Below, in pieces: positions 26,520 to 40,366 of a stretch of DNA of 64,000 nt. The position numbers and the translations under genes were made by a program. The stretch is taken from positions 14,989,338 through 15,053,337 of the forward strand of contig NC_092028.1 in the NCBI RefSeq assembly GCF_042242105.1, given 5' to 3'. Positions within the stretch are counted from its first letter, which is position 1. Every line of letters begins with the position of its first letter. Below the pieces are notes generated by a model that saw nothing but the letters and a program-made list of their open reading frames with translations, ran no database searches and was not told where the DNA came from. Origin of the DNA: Pempheris klunzingeri. Lineage: Eukaryota; Chordata; Actinopteri; Acropomatiformes; Pempheridae.

Positions 26520-29017
26520 GTTCCCAACATATCTTGGACAGCTGCAGAATATAGACCACCGCGCAGACCCCTCATTCACCCTGTAAAGATGTGTCTGTGT
26601 CTTTTTACAGTACTATAAAAATTGAGTACTACAAGTTCTCACCGCTTCACTTCACAAAGCTGAAAACTTACTTCCACTCAGTAGCTTTATGACTTTCTCT
26701 CCTCCGTCTTTTCTTAACATCTTCATTCAGCTCAGTGAACTTTAATGACATGATTTATTGCCCAAGTCTTGGTACTAATACAGCAAATAATGACTCACTT
26801 ATGCAACATTTAAAATGTGATACGCTGTGGTATGTAATCATCACTATCTAAAACTATAAACAGAAAAACTCCCCAAAATTTCAAACAAATCAAATAAATA
26901 TCTTTCGCTATATCTCGTTTTCTTTGTTTGCAACTTTCCCCTTGAAGCTGAAGTTCAGCTCAGAACAGCCAATCAGAGCCTGGTGTTGATGATCCTTTAT
27001 GTCAGGTTTATCTCCGCAGAGATAACACACCAGAAATATCACCTGTCCTCCAATGGCTGTGGGTTATCTCACATGTTTTTGTTTTTTTTTACTCTACTTT
27101 TTTTGGGGGGTGGAGGAGTTTCATAACACAAGTGTGGGAAAGCCAAAGCGGACAAACATGGACTTGAACAAGTTAAAAGCAAGACGCCTTTTTTTTTTTT
27201 AAATCCATGTTCAAAAACAGATCCTCCCTCGTCTGGTCTCATCCCTCCAGCAGGTGAGCAGCAGGTGGAGAGAACATGGCGTGGAGGTTGGAGGTTTTAT
27301 GGCGGGGGTTAAGGAGGAGGGTCAAAGGTCGCCGCTAAGTGGGCAGGCTAGCTGGGAAAGCGTGTTGGAGGCTGATGCTGGAGCCGGGCAGCTAACGAGG
27401 GAAGGCGGAATGTGGTGCAGAGCTGTAAAGGGTACAGGAATTGGGGAGAGTGTGTGCGCCTGTTAACACGCAAGTGATTAATGAGACGGAGGAAGTCACC
27501 CGGCTGTGTGTCACTCCAGATGATGTCAGCGGTTGCATGGAGGAACAGAAACACCATATGGCCACAGATAGGCTTCCTCTATCGTGGACCGCCACAAACA
27601 AACGCAGAAAATTACTGTCTTACGTGTACAGTGTCCTACTTTTAATCAGTTCCTCAAACAGAAAAAGACAAATATATATATCCATAGGCCGGTTACAGCT
27701 TTTTTTCATTCTCAATCATTCATCCTGATGGTTCACTTCTGTTTCTTCTTCCTCTTTTTGCTACAAGCATTTGATTCATGATAAATAATTACTGGAATTA
27801 CTGTCATTGTTTTCAATCTTTATCCTCCAACTGATAGAAGAGGAGGGGGCAGAACACAGCAATGATATTTTGTCATATTATATCTTTCCGTGTCTCTCCT
27901 CCATGTTATGAGCTGACTTCAGTTCAGTTTCTTTTGTGTTTGTGTGTCCTGAGAACTCATCTGTTCACCGGGTTTCACCACCAGCCAGACCCCGATAGCT
28001 GGACCGCTCTTCGTCTGGCCAGCTGGCCCAGCTGGGTGGTCAGCTGGTTGGTCAACAGACCGGTTGGCTGGATGTCTGATTGGACGCCACGATGGAAGGA
28101 TGGAAGGACGGATGGAGGGATGAGTGGCTGTCTGTGTCAGCAGAAATGCCAAGCAGCCGTGGGGGATTTGGAGGGAGGCGCCGCTATCAGCAAGGCGAGC
28201 GATAGAGAGAGAGAGGGTGGGAGCAGAAAAGGGAGTTGAAGGAGTGGGAAAACCCAAAAGAAAGGAGTTACATCGCATTTAAAAAAAAAAGTTAAGAGTT
28301 GTGTAAGATAATGAACTGGCGTTGAGTGGAAGGCGTAAACAAGTAAGACAACAGTCAAGAGAATGAGGAGAGTGAGGACAGAAAGAAAAGCAAGAAGGAG
28401 GGGGGGGTTGTAAAGGTGGTCTTGGCAGGATATTTTTAGCATGTGGAGTGGGAGAGGGCGGTATCTTCTCAAGGGGTTTTTCCAGAGGAGTATATTTAGA
28501 GCCGGGGTGTGTAAAAAAGAGGGAGAACAGGAGGGATGTGCACTGTACACTAATGCCAGCCTGATGTAAGAGTGTGCAATAGGACCACACACATTCCTTT
28601 TATTCTCTCTGCAGCCTCGCTATATCTGCCTCTTACTCACTCACATGTCCACTCACTTGGTCACATACAAAGTAGGCCTGCAGTATGCAAGTAACCTGAC
28701 ACCCTCACACACATATATACACTCACATACATATACATACACCCATAGATATACACACTCTGATGTTTTTAAACTCATGCTCACAGGCCAACTCCAAATC
28801 ATACTGCAAACACACACATTCTTGACTCAGTTTTGACTCGGTTTTGAAAGAGGGGAGTCGCTTCTCGACAGTGAACGCCCCATACACAGGTCGAACATTT
28901 AACACGGTCGATGCCCAACAGCTTTTCAGCACATCAACTAGCACCAGGCATTCCAGACACCGCAAATCAGACAGCGATTTTCCAAATACTAAAGCAGCTA
29001 AAGTGGTATAAAGTTGA

Positions 29018-29019
<2 letters not shown>

Positions 29020-29062
<43 letters not shown>
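29020..29062. repeat. (GA)n microsatellite
   Basis: About 20 GA units with one interruption, inside a longer purine-rich tract. Confidence 0.9.
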
Positions 29063-29065
<3 letters not shown>

Positions 29066-32000
29066 GGGCACAGCTGAAAAAGCAATGCTAATAATAATGA
29101 GAGAAATGAGAGAACAGAGAGAAAGAGAGAGCAGTGTGGTCTCCTTATAGCTTGCTAAGGATAATAGCATGCATGCTGGCTGGGGCAGACAGAGAGAAGG
29201 AGAGAGGGAGAGAGAGAGGAGAGCGAGCGCAGAGCCGCAGTGACGCCATTGTGGTTCCGCAGCACTTCCTGTCTACCGCCACAGTGTTTGTATGTCTTGT
29301 CTCCACGGCAACTGCCAACACATAAATACCAGAGAAGTAGGAGAGAGAGAGAAAGAGACAGACAGAGAGATAGAGAGAGAGAGCATAGGAAAGAGAAAAT
29401 AAGGACAGACCAGTCAAAGTCAAGTGGATCCTTTCGGAGGCTCCTAGCCGGTTTGAGCTCGGTTAAGATGTGCTGGTCTTTTGGTGGACTTTATGACCGA
29501 GCTCCAGACTGGTGTCCAGTGACAGGGTCCAGCATGGATGAGGCGTTTAAAAGTTATGACCTCAAATGTCCCAGGACTGGGTCAGGGGTGGATGGGGAGA
29601 AGGAGGCCAGGAGGGAGAGGAAGGAGGAGAGGAGATGAAGGATTGATTTGGGAGGTCATCTACTAGCTAACAGGCTACGCAATAGTGCTACCTGGGCCAG
29701 TACCACTACTCAAGATACTTAACACCTCTTTATATACAGTACATGACGTAGTAGAGAGCAGCTAAATCCCCCAAAAGGCAGTGCCTCCAATAAAAGATCA
29801 CAGTAAGCTACATAAATGTGACTATTATCTTCCAGTTTCTTACGCAGAATGTATTTAAAATCCAATCAAAATGTTATTTTTATATTGCAGATAATCAGAG
29901 CCTGTCTCACCAGTATGTGATGTAGCGCAGGCCCACTATAAGTCTAGGTAAGGATCAGAATTAATTTGTTGTAATCTAATATCACAATTTGTTCAATATT
30001 TCAGATTTTAGCTGCCTTCAATGAACTCACAGGTTTAACATCGTGACCCAATAAAATAGGTTAGTCCATGGGCCAAGTTCAGACATATCTGTAAGAACAG
30101 CAGGACAGAGAGGACTTTGTTTTTAGAAAGAAGACTCCAAGTAAAAAGTTGGAAAACATATTAAGAAAAGAGCACTGGTGGATACTGTGGACATGGATGA
30201 AAGTATGTGCTAAGTACACCGCTAAAGTGCTACAAAGAAAGAAGAGGTCAGGACTTTGTACCTCTATATACCGTCCAGTCTATTCCATTGTGTTGCATGA
30301 AACATTAAAAGAGATAGTAAAGGCATCATCAATAAAATACAGAATCTAAAAATCTAAAGAATGTCTGCAAAGCAAAAAATGAAAAGACAAAAAAACAACA
30401 ATCTTTTCCTATGAGCGGAAAGCCTGAAGTTTTTGTTCTGTGCTCTTTTGATCGCTACGCTCAGAGTGCAGGTCAATATTTGGACTTTGAGTATTATCTG
30501 CATGTGGTGGAGGTGAACTGGATTGTATCTTACAGAAACAGTTGCTGTTAATAAGAATGTGTTTTAAATAAGGGTAAGGCTGATACCTCACAGATCAGCT
30601 GGCACTGATAGCAGCTTTTTCTCTCATTCTCCTACTTTCTCCCAAACCATTTTCCACTGCCTGTTGCATAATTTGATCTGACTCACCATGACAACCAAAT
30701 GGAAGTTGATTTTGTTTTTCATTTTATTTTTCTTTAACTTACTGCCGTCTGACTCACTGTTTAAGATGGTCACTCAGCCGAACGTCCTGCGGGGCCGCTT
30801 GACAAATCTACACGCATGCATGCAGTGCACTCAGTGACGTAAAGACACATTTCCACAGACGTACATATGCACTGAAATACATGCAAAAATAATCGTACAC
30901 GGTATGTATGCATGTGTACAGACACACACACACGCGCGCACGCACACGCATATAGCTCTGTACTCTGACCTCTGAGATAAAACCCCACAGTAGATCACAC
31001 TATGGAGCATATTTCTCAATAAACTATTAACTAAAGATGACACAACTCCACCATGACTCCGCAAATTCACCCACTGGAGCTCATGATGTGCAGTCCACAG
31101 TGACCTTAGAGGTCAATGCTGCAATTAAAGATATCTTTATCATACACACATACAGTGCTCTACATAAAACTGTATATTCAGACAAATGCAAATGCACACA
31201 CTGTCGATGTTATCTTTTGAAAATTTATGCATTGGTTGAAGCTCAAACACACACACACAGACAGGAACATGGACCATGCTTACATATCGCTTCACTTTAC
31301 ATGGAGCTGATAATGTTTTACAGATCCATAAAGAACAGAGTATGCCCTCGGGGGAAGAGAAAGCACAGAACTCTTTTTCAGCACAATTTTCCAAATACTA
31401 CCACACTCTCACACACTCACAGCCAGCAGGGATGATTGCAGAACATTGCACACCAGAGTTTGCGCTCAATAAATTGGCATCAGTGGAAAAGTTGCAAGAT
31501 ATGGCCTCCCTTCTACGGTTTCATACCAAGTTTATTCAGATCACGTTTCACCCAGGCTGAAGGCAGTGGCGCTGCTCTGAAGTGAAAGCTTGCTTGTCGA
31601 GTTTTTTGGTGATAAGCAGCTTTTGAGAGCATGTTCGAATCATCTCAGTCATTACAGGACTGGTGTTGCGTGTGGCTATGCTAACTGTCATCTCTGTGAG
31701 GCAAAACAAGAGGGGAGTTTGCACGACACACATCAAGGTTTAGACCACAGACTGGGGATGGAAACTCTGTCAACCCAGTTCTGTTTTAAGATTATTCAGC
31801 TCATCTGTATTGAGTCTCACAGACTTTTTACATGATGTGAACAGATATATAAAGATATACACACATATATACATAAAGAGAAAGAGAGAAGTGGGAAAAG
31901 AGGAATGTATGAACCTCTGCTCCAGTCTGTCATAACCACAAGTAATCTTTGCTAACTAACAATCAAAAACTTAAGGTATTCATTACACTTCATTCATCTC

Positions 32001-33389
32001 TGGCTGTTATGCAAAGTTGTAAATCCCCTCTGAAGACAACATAGAAACTGAGGCCCATAAACAAAACATTATCCCATTTGAAGATAAACGACGTGTCGCG
32101 GTCATGTGTCTTACTGGCATAGTCATTTCACTAAGCTTGAGTGTATGTGTTGCTAAGAGACGCGTTAAGTGTGTATGAGTGTGTGTGTGTGTGTGCGTGT
32201 GTGGAATGTGTGACGTCCGCTCTCGCACAGGGGCGAGGTTGTCTGTGCGGGACTTCGCCGCTCACACACACACACACCCAAAGGCTTCAGGGGAAGAAGG
32301 GGAAGTCATAAAGCCTCTAATAGCCCCTCTCTGAAGCTTGTGTTACTGTCTGTGTGTGTGTGTGTGTGCGTGCGTGTGTGTAGTGATTGGGGGGGGTCCT
32401 ATGCTTGACAGGTGCAGATCAAACCAGGCTTGGACACAAACCGTTCACACACACACACACACATTAAGACAAATGCCTAGCCGAGGCCTGAAGCTGAAGA
32501 TTATGATGTAAATACAGCGAGGAAGACTTTCTCACACTTTAACGGAGACGTTAATGTCACACCAGCTGTAGGACAAATGTACACTTTTGAGCACATAAGT
32601 TGACTCATAGATCTCTCTCACTCTCTCAATGATTTCCATATTGAAACAGTGTGAAACTTTAAGCGATCTGAAAAAATCTGCTATGCTTTGTCCCTGTTTT
32701 TTGCTGGGATAACTGTAACCACTGTAACTAAGCAGTGGCGTCCCTCTCCCAGCGTAAAAAAAGCAGCTTGATGTTTCACCAAAGCAAGAGAGAAAAACAC
32801 TTCACACCAACTTCAGCATAAACATTCATAATTGATAACACCGTCTCGGCATGGATGCACGTGTAAATGAATGTCAGGTCCAATAATCGGCTTCATATTA
32901 ATATGCCATCTTCTAAATCACTTTATAACTTCATGTGTTTGATTATTGGTTCAGGCTTTTTTAACATGACTGTGGTTTGGTGGTTACCTCTATTCTAAAA
33001 AATCATTATCTTACGAATACACTCACCCACACGTGCACACACTGATGTGCAGTCTTGGATGAAAGAAAAATAACTTTACAAACTTCTCAAAACAACTGCT
33101 TGTAGTGACGTTTCAATTAACAATGTCTTCAGGATGAATGTGTTGACTGATTATTAACAGGCGAAGAGAGAAATTGTGATTATTATGATGATTAAACACA
33201 CAATGTTTTGCAGAAAATCTTCCATATATATGACAAGTGTGACAAACTCTCTCAGTATGTTTGTCCACTGAAACACTGTACATTTAGTTTTGTCCTCTTC
33301 CTGTCTGCTATTGAGTCAAACAGCCTCTGCTCATTTATTAGCAGCTGTGCGGCCAATTATCTCCCTGCCCCCTTTCCTGTGTTCTAGCA

Positions 33390-33748
33390 GCAGCCTCGGC
33401 CATGCACAGGGGAGGAGAGGGGAGAGAGGCAGGGAAGAGAGAAGGAAGGGGAGGGCTCCTCTCCTCTGACATCGTCATAAAGGAATCCCCTGCACTGGGC
33501 TGGGCCCGCCCACTCTCTTACTCTCACCCTGTCTGGCTCCCAGACACACTGCTGTCCACACACACTGCTGTCTGCACAGTCGAAGGAGAGACAGACCCAC
33601 GGGAGACGAAGAGTGGGGGACATAGAGAGACACCGAAGAGGGAGCGAGGGGGGACGACAACTGTGAAGTTCAACTCAGAGTGTGACACTGGAGAGCATGA
33701 GGAATGAGTGAAATTGAGACAGGAAAGGAGTTAAAACTGTTGTCTCAG
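33390..33748 (+). other. Possible untranslated first exon or promoter patch
   Basis: A GC- and purine-rich patch that differs from the AT-rich surroundings. It contains 'ctgggcccgcccactctc' (a GC-box-like block near 33499) and ends 'gttgtctcag' followed by a consensus donor GTAGGTGC at 33749. That is how a 5' untranslated exon can look. No coding start with a conserved product was found, and no downstream acceptor could be assigned. The open frames here (33402-33707 and 33384-33623) have no recognisable domain. Confidence 0.25.
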
Positions 33749-34869
33749 GTAGGTGCAGCATCGCGTCTGCCTCTTCTCAGAAGTTGATTGTTGCCTTTTT
33801 ACTGTTTTATGACTTTATGACCTGGAAAATCTGTACGCTTTTCTTTGACTTTTTTTTTTTTTTTTGTCTTGAACGATTGGTTTCCCACAGAGAGGCACTT
33901 CACACTCACTTCACAGCAATTCCTGCAACCTGTTGATCAGGACAGACATTCACACGGAGTCACTATAAAGTGTGCCTGCTGTTCAAATGTACTGTAATAT
34001 TGGCACTGGAATATTGCCCTGATCTGAGGTCTGCCACTGTGGACCGGCTCCATTACAAAGGTCAGACGTAAATAGTTCCTTTGAATGGAACGTCTTAATT
34101 TCTGCCAGTCTTTCTGTCTGTCTGCATGTCTGTTCTCATTTAGGGATTATATCTCCACCCGCCTGAATGAGTTACTGCATAATTGCTTTGCCTCTACCTG
34201 TTTGTCTGCCTTCCTTTGCAACTGTCTGCTTACAATATGTATGTCATCCAACTACCCATGTGTGTCATCTATCTGTCTACACGTCCATCAGTCCGTGTGC
34301 CTCTCCGTGGGGTGTAGCCAGCAGCACAGAGTTGGAACAGAGGTCATAAAAAGTTCTAGAAAAGCAGCCGAGAGACGTAATGGTAGTGCTGAAGCGAGGC
34401 CGGAGCCGCTCAAACATTCCTCTCATTGTTCAGAGGCCCTGTAAGTCTGCGAGCTCCCAAACCTCCATGAAAGGAAGGGAATCCAGCAGCTACTGTAGCT
34501 AACCCAGTTTCAGCTACAGTCCACAGTCGGCTGTCTCTGTCTTCCTGTCCGCCGTCCTGTCTGGCTCTCCCCTGGGAGTGTTGGTATAGACCAAATTGGG
34601 CAGTGGAAGGCGAAAATGGAGCTGAAGGAGGTTAACCCAACAGGGGGATCTGTTGCTTTTCAAACTGACTGTGACTTTAGATAACCTCTATGCCAAAAGA
34701 CATGGGAAAGAGGAGAGAGAGGTGGGAGGTGACATTTTTCTACCTTTTACACTGAGGAACCATAAAATGGGATAACTTATTGGAGAAGGACAAATGGATG
34801 AATGGATGGATGAAAGACGGAATAGAGGGAGCTGAATGAGGAGAGAAGTCTTGGCTTTGGTGGGGTGTC

Positions 34870-34891
34870 TGGGTGGGTGGGTGGGTGGGTG
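34870..34891. repeat. (GGTG)n tetranucleotide repeat
   Basis: About five units of GTGG. Confidence 0.85.
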
Positions 34892-35186
34892 TGCCCGGCA
34901 GCAATCTGTAGGAATGGGCGCAGGCTCAGGAAACCGTGGCGTAGTGGAATAAAAGTGTGTGTGTGTGTGTAGTTTCTGCATCCATTTGTGCATGTGTGGT
35001 TCAGTGGCAGCAGGGCGGCTGTACACTAAGTACAGGGCTGGTGGTGGTGAGGGTGTTTGGCAAAGAATCAGGCTGAGGATAGGGTTACACGCATTGGGCT
35101 ACAGGGAGCGGACCACGGGCTTGGGCTGGGCTCTTCACTGCTGAGGCCAGCTTTACAGCCCGAAGAGACTTTGCGCTTTTCTCTTT

Positions 35187-35210
35187 CTTTTTTTTTTTTT
35201 TTTTTTTTTT
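35187..35210. repeat. Poly(T) tract
   Basis: About 24 T residues in a row. Confidence 0.9.
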
Positions 35211-38200
35211 AAACGGGGAGCTGGAAATACTTTTTTATTCTCAGACTAATGTCCCACATGTGGTGCGTTCCATTGATTCCAGGCCAGCCAATGAACGTTC
35301 CCCTTTGATTCAGGAAAAATACTGCAACAGAGAAGGCCCATAGTAGAGCACAAGTCCTTGTTTGAATGTCACTGAATGTCACAGCCTCAGCAATAATTAG
35401 GGCCTCACACGAAACATGAAACAAGTACAATCTTACTCACAAGCGTACACATACCAGGACACACACTCTGTCTGGTAGCGAGACAGCCAGGGTGTGGTGC
35501 TGCGTAAGGTGTGGGTTCAAAGTGTTCTGCATTTTCACTACAGTTTTGCAAATCTTATGGTTGGACGGCAGTATGAACTGACGGCGCTGAAGTAGCACAG
35601 ATCCACCAGATTTTTGAGGACTAGGCCTTTTGAAGTTAGGCTCTTCTGCTACTTCACTGTTGCTCAGATTAAGGACTGAAAACAATGTCTTCAAGTTCTG
35701 AAAGTTGTAGAGGAAATGCTGCCAGTTTTTGCTGCGTCAGGCATCTTTCCTCTCCACTCTCGTCTCCTCACCTTGTTGGACTCAGGTGCTCCGGTTAACA
35801 CAGTTACTTTTCCACGTTTTCTTCACTTATCAGGGGGAGGTGTAATGGATACGACAGCAATCATGAAAAGCAAATGAGGCATATTTACACTCCAAGAAGG
35901 GAATTCAGGTGTTATTGTAACCCTTGTGCTCCAGTGTTGACATAATGTCTCGAGCCATTAGACTTAGATGTATCGATTTCGCATAAAGCCGAGGTTGGAG
36001 ACAAACGGCCCTCTGTAAAATTCTCTGATGCAATGGAAAGATACAAAAATGACATATGCTTCAGTCTGATACATAATTATTAATGAAGTGCACAATAGCA
36101 GTGCACAGCCAGCCTGTGGTTCACCCCGCTCACTGTTTGCTCTGTGAAGCGGCTGGAGGTGTGAATGATGTCAGATTGGTATGCATTTGTACTATTTCTG
36201 GTTTATGAGACAGGGTGAAAACCCGACTAACGCACATGCCATGTTTGCCCGGCAGCCCACTGACATAACTGTGTTTGTTTATTGATAGCAAGCATATTAT
36301 AAGAGGAGAGGCAGACTGAGCATGTGTGCATTTCTTAGTTCATCTATGTGTGTGCACACAAGGGCATAGGGAGAGAGAAGATATGTGCTGAAACAACAAG
36401 GGGTTGAGATCCAGCTGTCTCAACAGAGGCTTTTCCACTTAACTGTGTGCCCTTGTGTAAACGGCAATGTCAATCCTGAACTCTGGCCGAAGGGAAAGAG
36501 CCGTTCGGAGAAAACAGCCAGTGGCCACGTCTACACTTGGACCTCCATACGTCGTGTGCGCGAATATAAACTTAGCAGAACACACACATAGCGCAAAACT
36601 GTGCACCCTGAAACCATCAAAGCACCCACACACAAGGCCGAAAGCCATGAGGACACTCTCTTAAAACATTTTGACTTCACTAGGGCACATCTGCTGGCGA
36701 TCACTCAGTGACACCAATTTTCCTATTCCACACCTCCATCAGGATGCAACACGTTGGCACAATTATGTGCTGCCAATAAGTTGCAACCTGCATGGCACAA
36801 CGTTATGGTTATTCTTAACCACGATAAACATCCAATTTGAGAGGAGTGTAACAACGGGATTGTCTGGCTCCACCACAGGAGCCAAAAACACAAAGCAGGC
36901 CAAATGCAAAAGGGAGACATGTTGAGATCTTCACAGCGAGAGCTTGAGGTGAGGTGTTGGACAGCGTGCGTCAACCAGAATGCCGTCATTACAGGGGAAG
37001 GGAAGGAATGAGCTCATAGACATTAACGGCTGCGGGTTCGACGGGGGGAACGCAAAGGGGAAGAGAGAAACCGATGGAAAAGATGAAAAGGCAGAGAAAA
37101 TAGCACACGAGATGAGCCACTGCCAGATGAAAGGATGGCGGGATGGAGGGTTTTAGTTGATGGAGGAGAGGAGTTAAACTGGAGTTAGCGCCCGGTCTTT
37201 GATGGGTGCTGGGACCTTAAATGACCTTCTCTCGTGAATCTTATTGTGACCACGAAGAGACAGACGGGCACAATGCATGTTTTTATGAAACAAAACTGGA
37301 TTTAAGGCGACGCTTAAATGCAGCATAATGTGTAAAAAAAAAAAAATCACTTTTATGTAGGTGTTTTAGTTTTCCATAAACTGAGTGACAAAAAATGCTT
37401 TGCGCCACAACGTGAAAATAATACCCCTGATAGCCCGGCCCTAAAATTACACTAATCTAACTGAGGCCTTAAATGATTAATGATTCTCCTACTGTAATCT
37501 GTGGGACAGTGTGAATGAGAGACATTTGCAAATTATAAAGAGAGAGCGGACTGGGAAAGAAACAGCTGTGTTGTAATTGCTTCCCAGTAGCACCAAAATC
37601 ACAGCATGTCCTGAGCGTTCATAATTTGGTATTATTGGTTGATTGGACCACAGACTGAGAGAAAGAACATTGGCCTGAAGGAAACTTGAAAGCACATGAA
37701 ACAGGGTTTCTATTCTGCATGAGGTTCAGCACTGACTGTTAGGATTGCGGCTTCGAGATCAGAAGTCGCTTCACTGAGTAGTGTTCAAACTATTGTCTTA
37801 AAGATACAGCATAGAAAAATAAATAGTTTCTGTACTATTTTGGGAGCCTCTTTCCAGACTCTCAGACCTGGCTGCTGCAGCTTTGTGACAACAATGATGC
37901 AGCGTTAGTGAGTTCACTGTGTCCCTGGCACAGGTCTCCAGCAGGCCCACAGTGACAACAGACAGCCGGCTAAAACTTATTTAGAGTCTGGAGTTCCCCA
38001 AAAGTGTCCCACTGACTCATACCTTGTACATGGTGGAATATTCATGCTGCTGTAAATAAAGGCACTTAAAGGGAATGGGAAAATAGAATTCAATAGGGAT
38101 CTGGAGGTTGGACTGACATTCAATTATTCAAATATGTTTTGTCCAGACAAGTAAAGTTCAACAAAAAGGAATTCAGAGTATTAGGGGGTGATGAGCGTAT

Positions 38201-40157
38201 GTGCTTGTCCTTCCTAATGTGGGGTGTTATCAGATATCATTTGACAGGCAGTAATAAGAAATGACGCATAAATACGGTATCTGTTTCTTTACTCAACATG
38301 AAAATTCCTGACAATTTCTGAAGAGATTTAGCAGTAGCTTAGCAGCAGAGAAAAAACACATCCCAGCGCTCTCTGGATTTTTTTTTTTTCCCATACAAGG
38401 GGCACAGATAAAGGGGCAGAAGTAGAAGAGAGCAGGGCAAACGTCTTTAAAGGGAGCGCCACTTGACTGGCCACTTCCTTCTAACCTAATTCTCCATTCT
38501 GTCATTGAAAAGCTATTTTTGTAAGAGGCCACGGGAAGTCTGGGAGCTGAAGAGAACCATGCACATACAGTACACACAGGGCTGAGAAAGCGCAACGACT
38601 ACGACCTGTGAATGACAAAGATGCAGCACATCAGACCACTGTGATAATTCACTCTTTCACGCAGAGGTAGGATAGAAGCAACCTGGTTACAACAAGATGG
38701 CAGCTTTAAGGATTAGAGGTTATGATGGTGATCTATTATGGCATTTATTATTCTTTTTTTTTGCATGCTTTGAAGTCTTCCTCTCACCACAAACTCTGTA
38801 GTTGTCTCTGTCGGCCAGGGGAATTCCTGGCAGAGTGATTTTTGAGACTACAGGGCTGAATCACATTGCCAGGGATTTCCAATGGCTGACATGAAGAAAC
38901 CGACCTCTTTCTCTTTCACAAACGCGCACACAGACGCTAATTTGCTAACACACACACAGGGTCTCACCCATTTTCCCAATTTGCATACTCGCACACAACC
39001 ACACCCTTCTCACCCTCTGTCACGAGCAGATGCTCGTATAGCCCGGCTGTGCGGCAGCAGGACTTAACCCACATGTGAACAGTGAGTGTCTGCCATGTTC
39101 ACAGTGGTTAAGTTCTGCCGCCACAGGGCTGCAGCCTGCAGGGGGACAGTAAAGGTCAGGGAGGGGCCGCACTGCATCAAACCACTGCTCTTCAGAAGAG
39201 CTCGGCAGCATCTGCTGCAAAAGCTGCTCACTCTGGTCGACCTAGAGCCATTTCATATCCTCAAAAAGAACCCGAAATATGAAACTCTTTAAATATAAAG
39301 TGTTTCCATCCACCTGTTTTTATGAGCATTTTCGATTTCAATGAGAACACTGCGGCCTTCTTAAAGTCAAAACATGAGCAAAAGTAAATATAATTTACAT
39401 CATTTACTTCATTTGAGGCACTTTTTTTAATTGCATCATTGTTGCAAACTCTTCTTTGGTGGTTGAATGGCGCCTGACTGGAGAGTTAGCGCAACCATAT
39501 CCCAAATCCTTATATTCACAGTAGTGGATGAAAACACACAGAAATTAGCATTATCTGTTGCAGATTTTCTGGAAATCCCCTTAAAATGTGCTCTAAACTT
39601 GGATGGAAACTTGACTATAGCGTAGCCCAGTGTCAGCTAACGTGAAACATCCTTTAAATTAACCAGATGTCATCAATAAAGAAGCAAAAAAAAAAAAAAC
39701 ACTGCTCCTCATTTGTGAAACTAGTTCTTAGATTCTCTTCTGAAGGACCCATCAAAGTGAGACTCGCACCCACTTCTACCCTGACAGCATTCGCGGATGA
39801 CTCACTTTTGTGTCATGAAAGCGTAAAAGGAGATGCACAGTGGCCAAGATGGGGGCAGCCTCGCTGTCTGTAAGCTTCTGGTAATAACTGGTAATCTGTT
39901 GAATTAGATGAAATTGTGCAGCTTCAGTGTGTCCGTGTCTGCTAAATGTCAGCTGTCTCATTAGTGTCGAAGGCCGCTCCTGCTCCTGTAGGGCGGGCAA
40001 TATGTCATCTTATGTCATCATTTGTATCGTTGGCTGCCAGGGTCTCTCAGGGGCGGAGGGTGTGCAGCTTTGTGTTTGCATTTTGTTCCTGCTTCCACCT
40101 GTTGATTTCTGCACGAGCATCAGTGTCCGTCTGTGTGCGTTTGTCTGACAATCCTGA

Positions 40158-40159
<2 letters not shown>

Positions 40160-40193
<34 letters not shown>
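40160..40193. repeat. (GT)n microsatellite
   Basis: About 17 uninterrupted TG units. A CA array of similar length lies 132 bases downstream. Confidence 0.95.
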
Positions 40194-40196
<3 letters not shown>

Positions 40197-40324
40197 ATCA
40201 CCTCTGTCTGCACCCCCCCACCCCACCCCTCCTGCTGGGTCGGTCTCCTGTGCCTGCTGTGCTGATAATCAGTGTGTGACGTTGGCTGGCTCAGTTCAGC
40301 AGGAACAGGGGACTGGTCTCTTTT

Positions 40325-40325
<1 letters not shown>

Positions 40326-40365
<40 letters not shown>
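40326..40365. repeat. (CA)n microsatellite
   Basis: About 20 uninterrupted CA units, the complement of the array at 40160-40193. Confidence 0.95.

Positions 40366-40366
<1 letters not shown>

Larger units (their letters stand above)
22336..33389. other. Intergenic stretch without a recognisable gene
   Basis: About 11 kb with many microsatellites and purine-rich tracts (25490-25870, 28080-28250, 28995-29400). The longer open frames (23830-24444, 25565-26038, 28137-28592, 29240-29638) run through simple sequence and show no domain. A partial fold-back repeat lies at 22950-23300. A small regulatory RNA or untranslated exon cannot be excluded by eye. Confidence 0.5.

Noticed and set aside
29240..29638. 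132-codon open frame with a plausible ATG at 29469
   Set aside because: Much of it translates purine-rich simple sequence; the middle part matches nothing I know and lacks supporting splice sites.
37025..37065. 'gggttcgacgg' resembling a tRNA T-loop
   Set aside because: No A box, anticodon stem or acceptor stem could be fitted around it.
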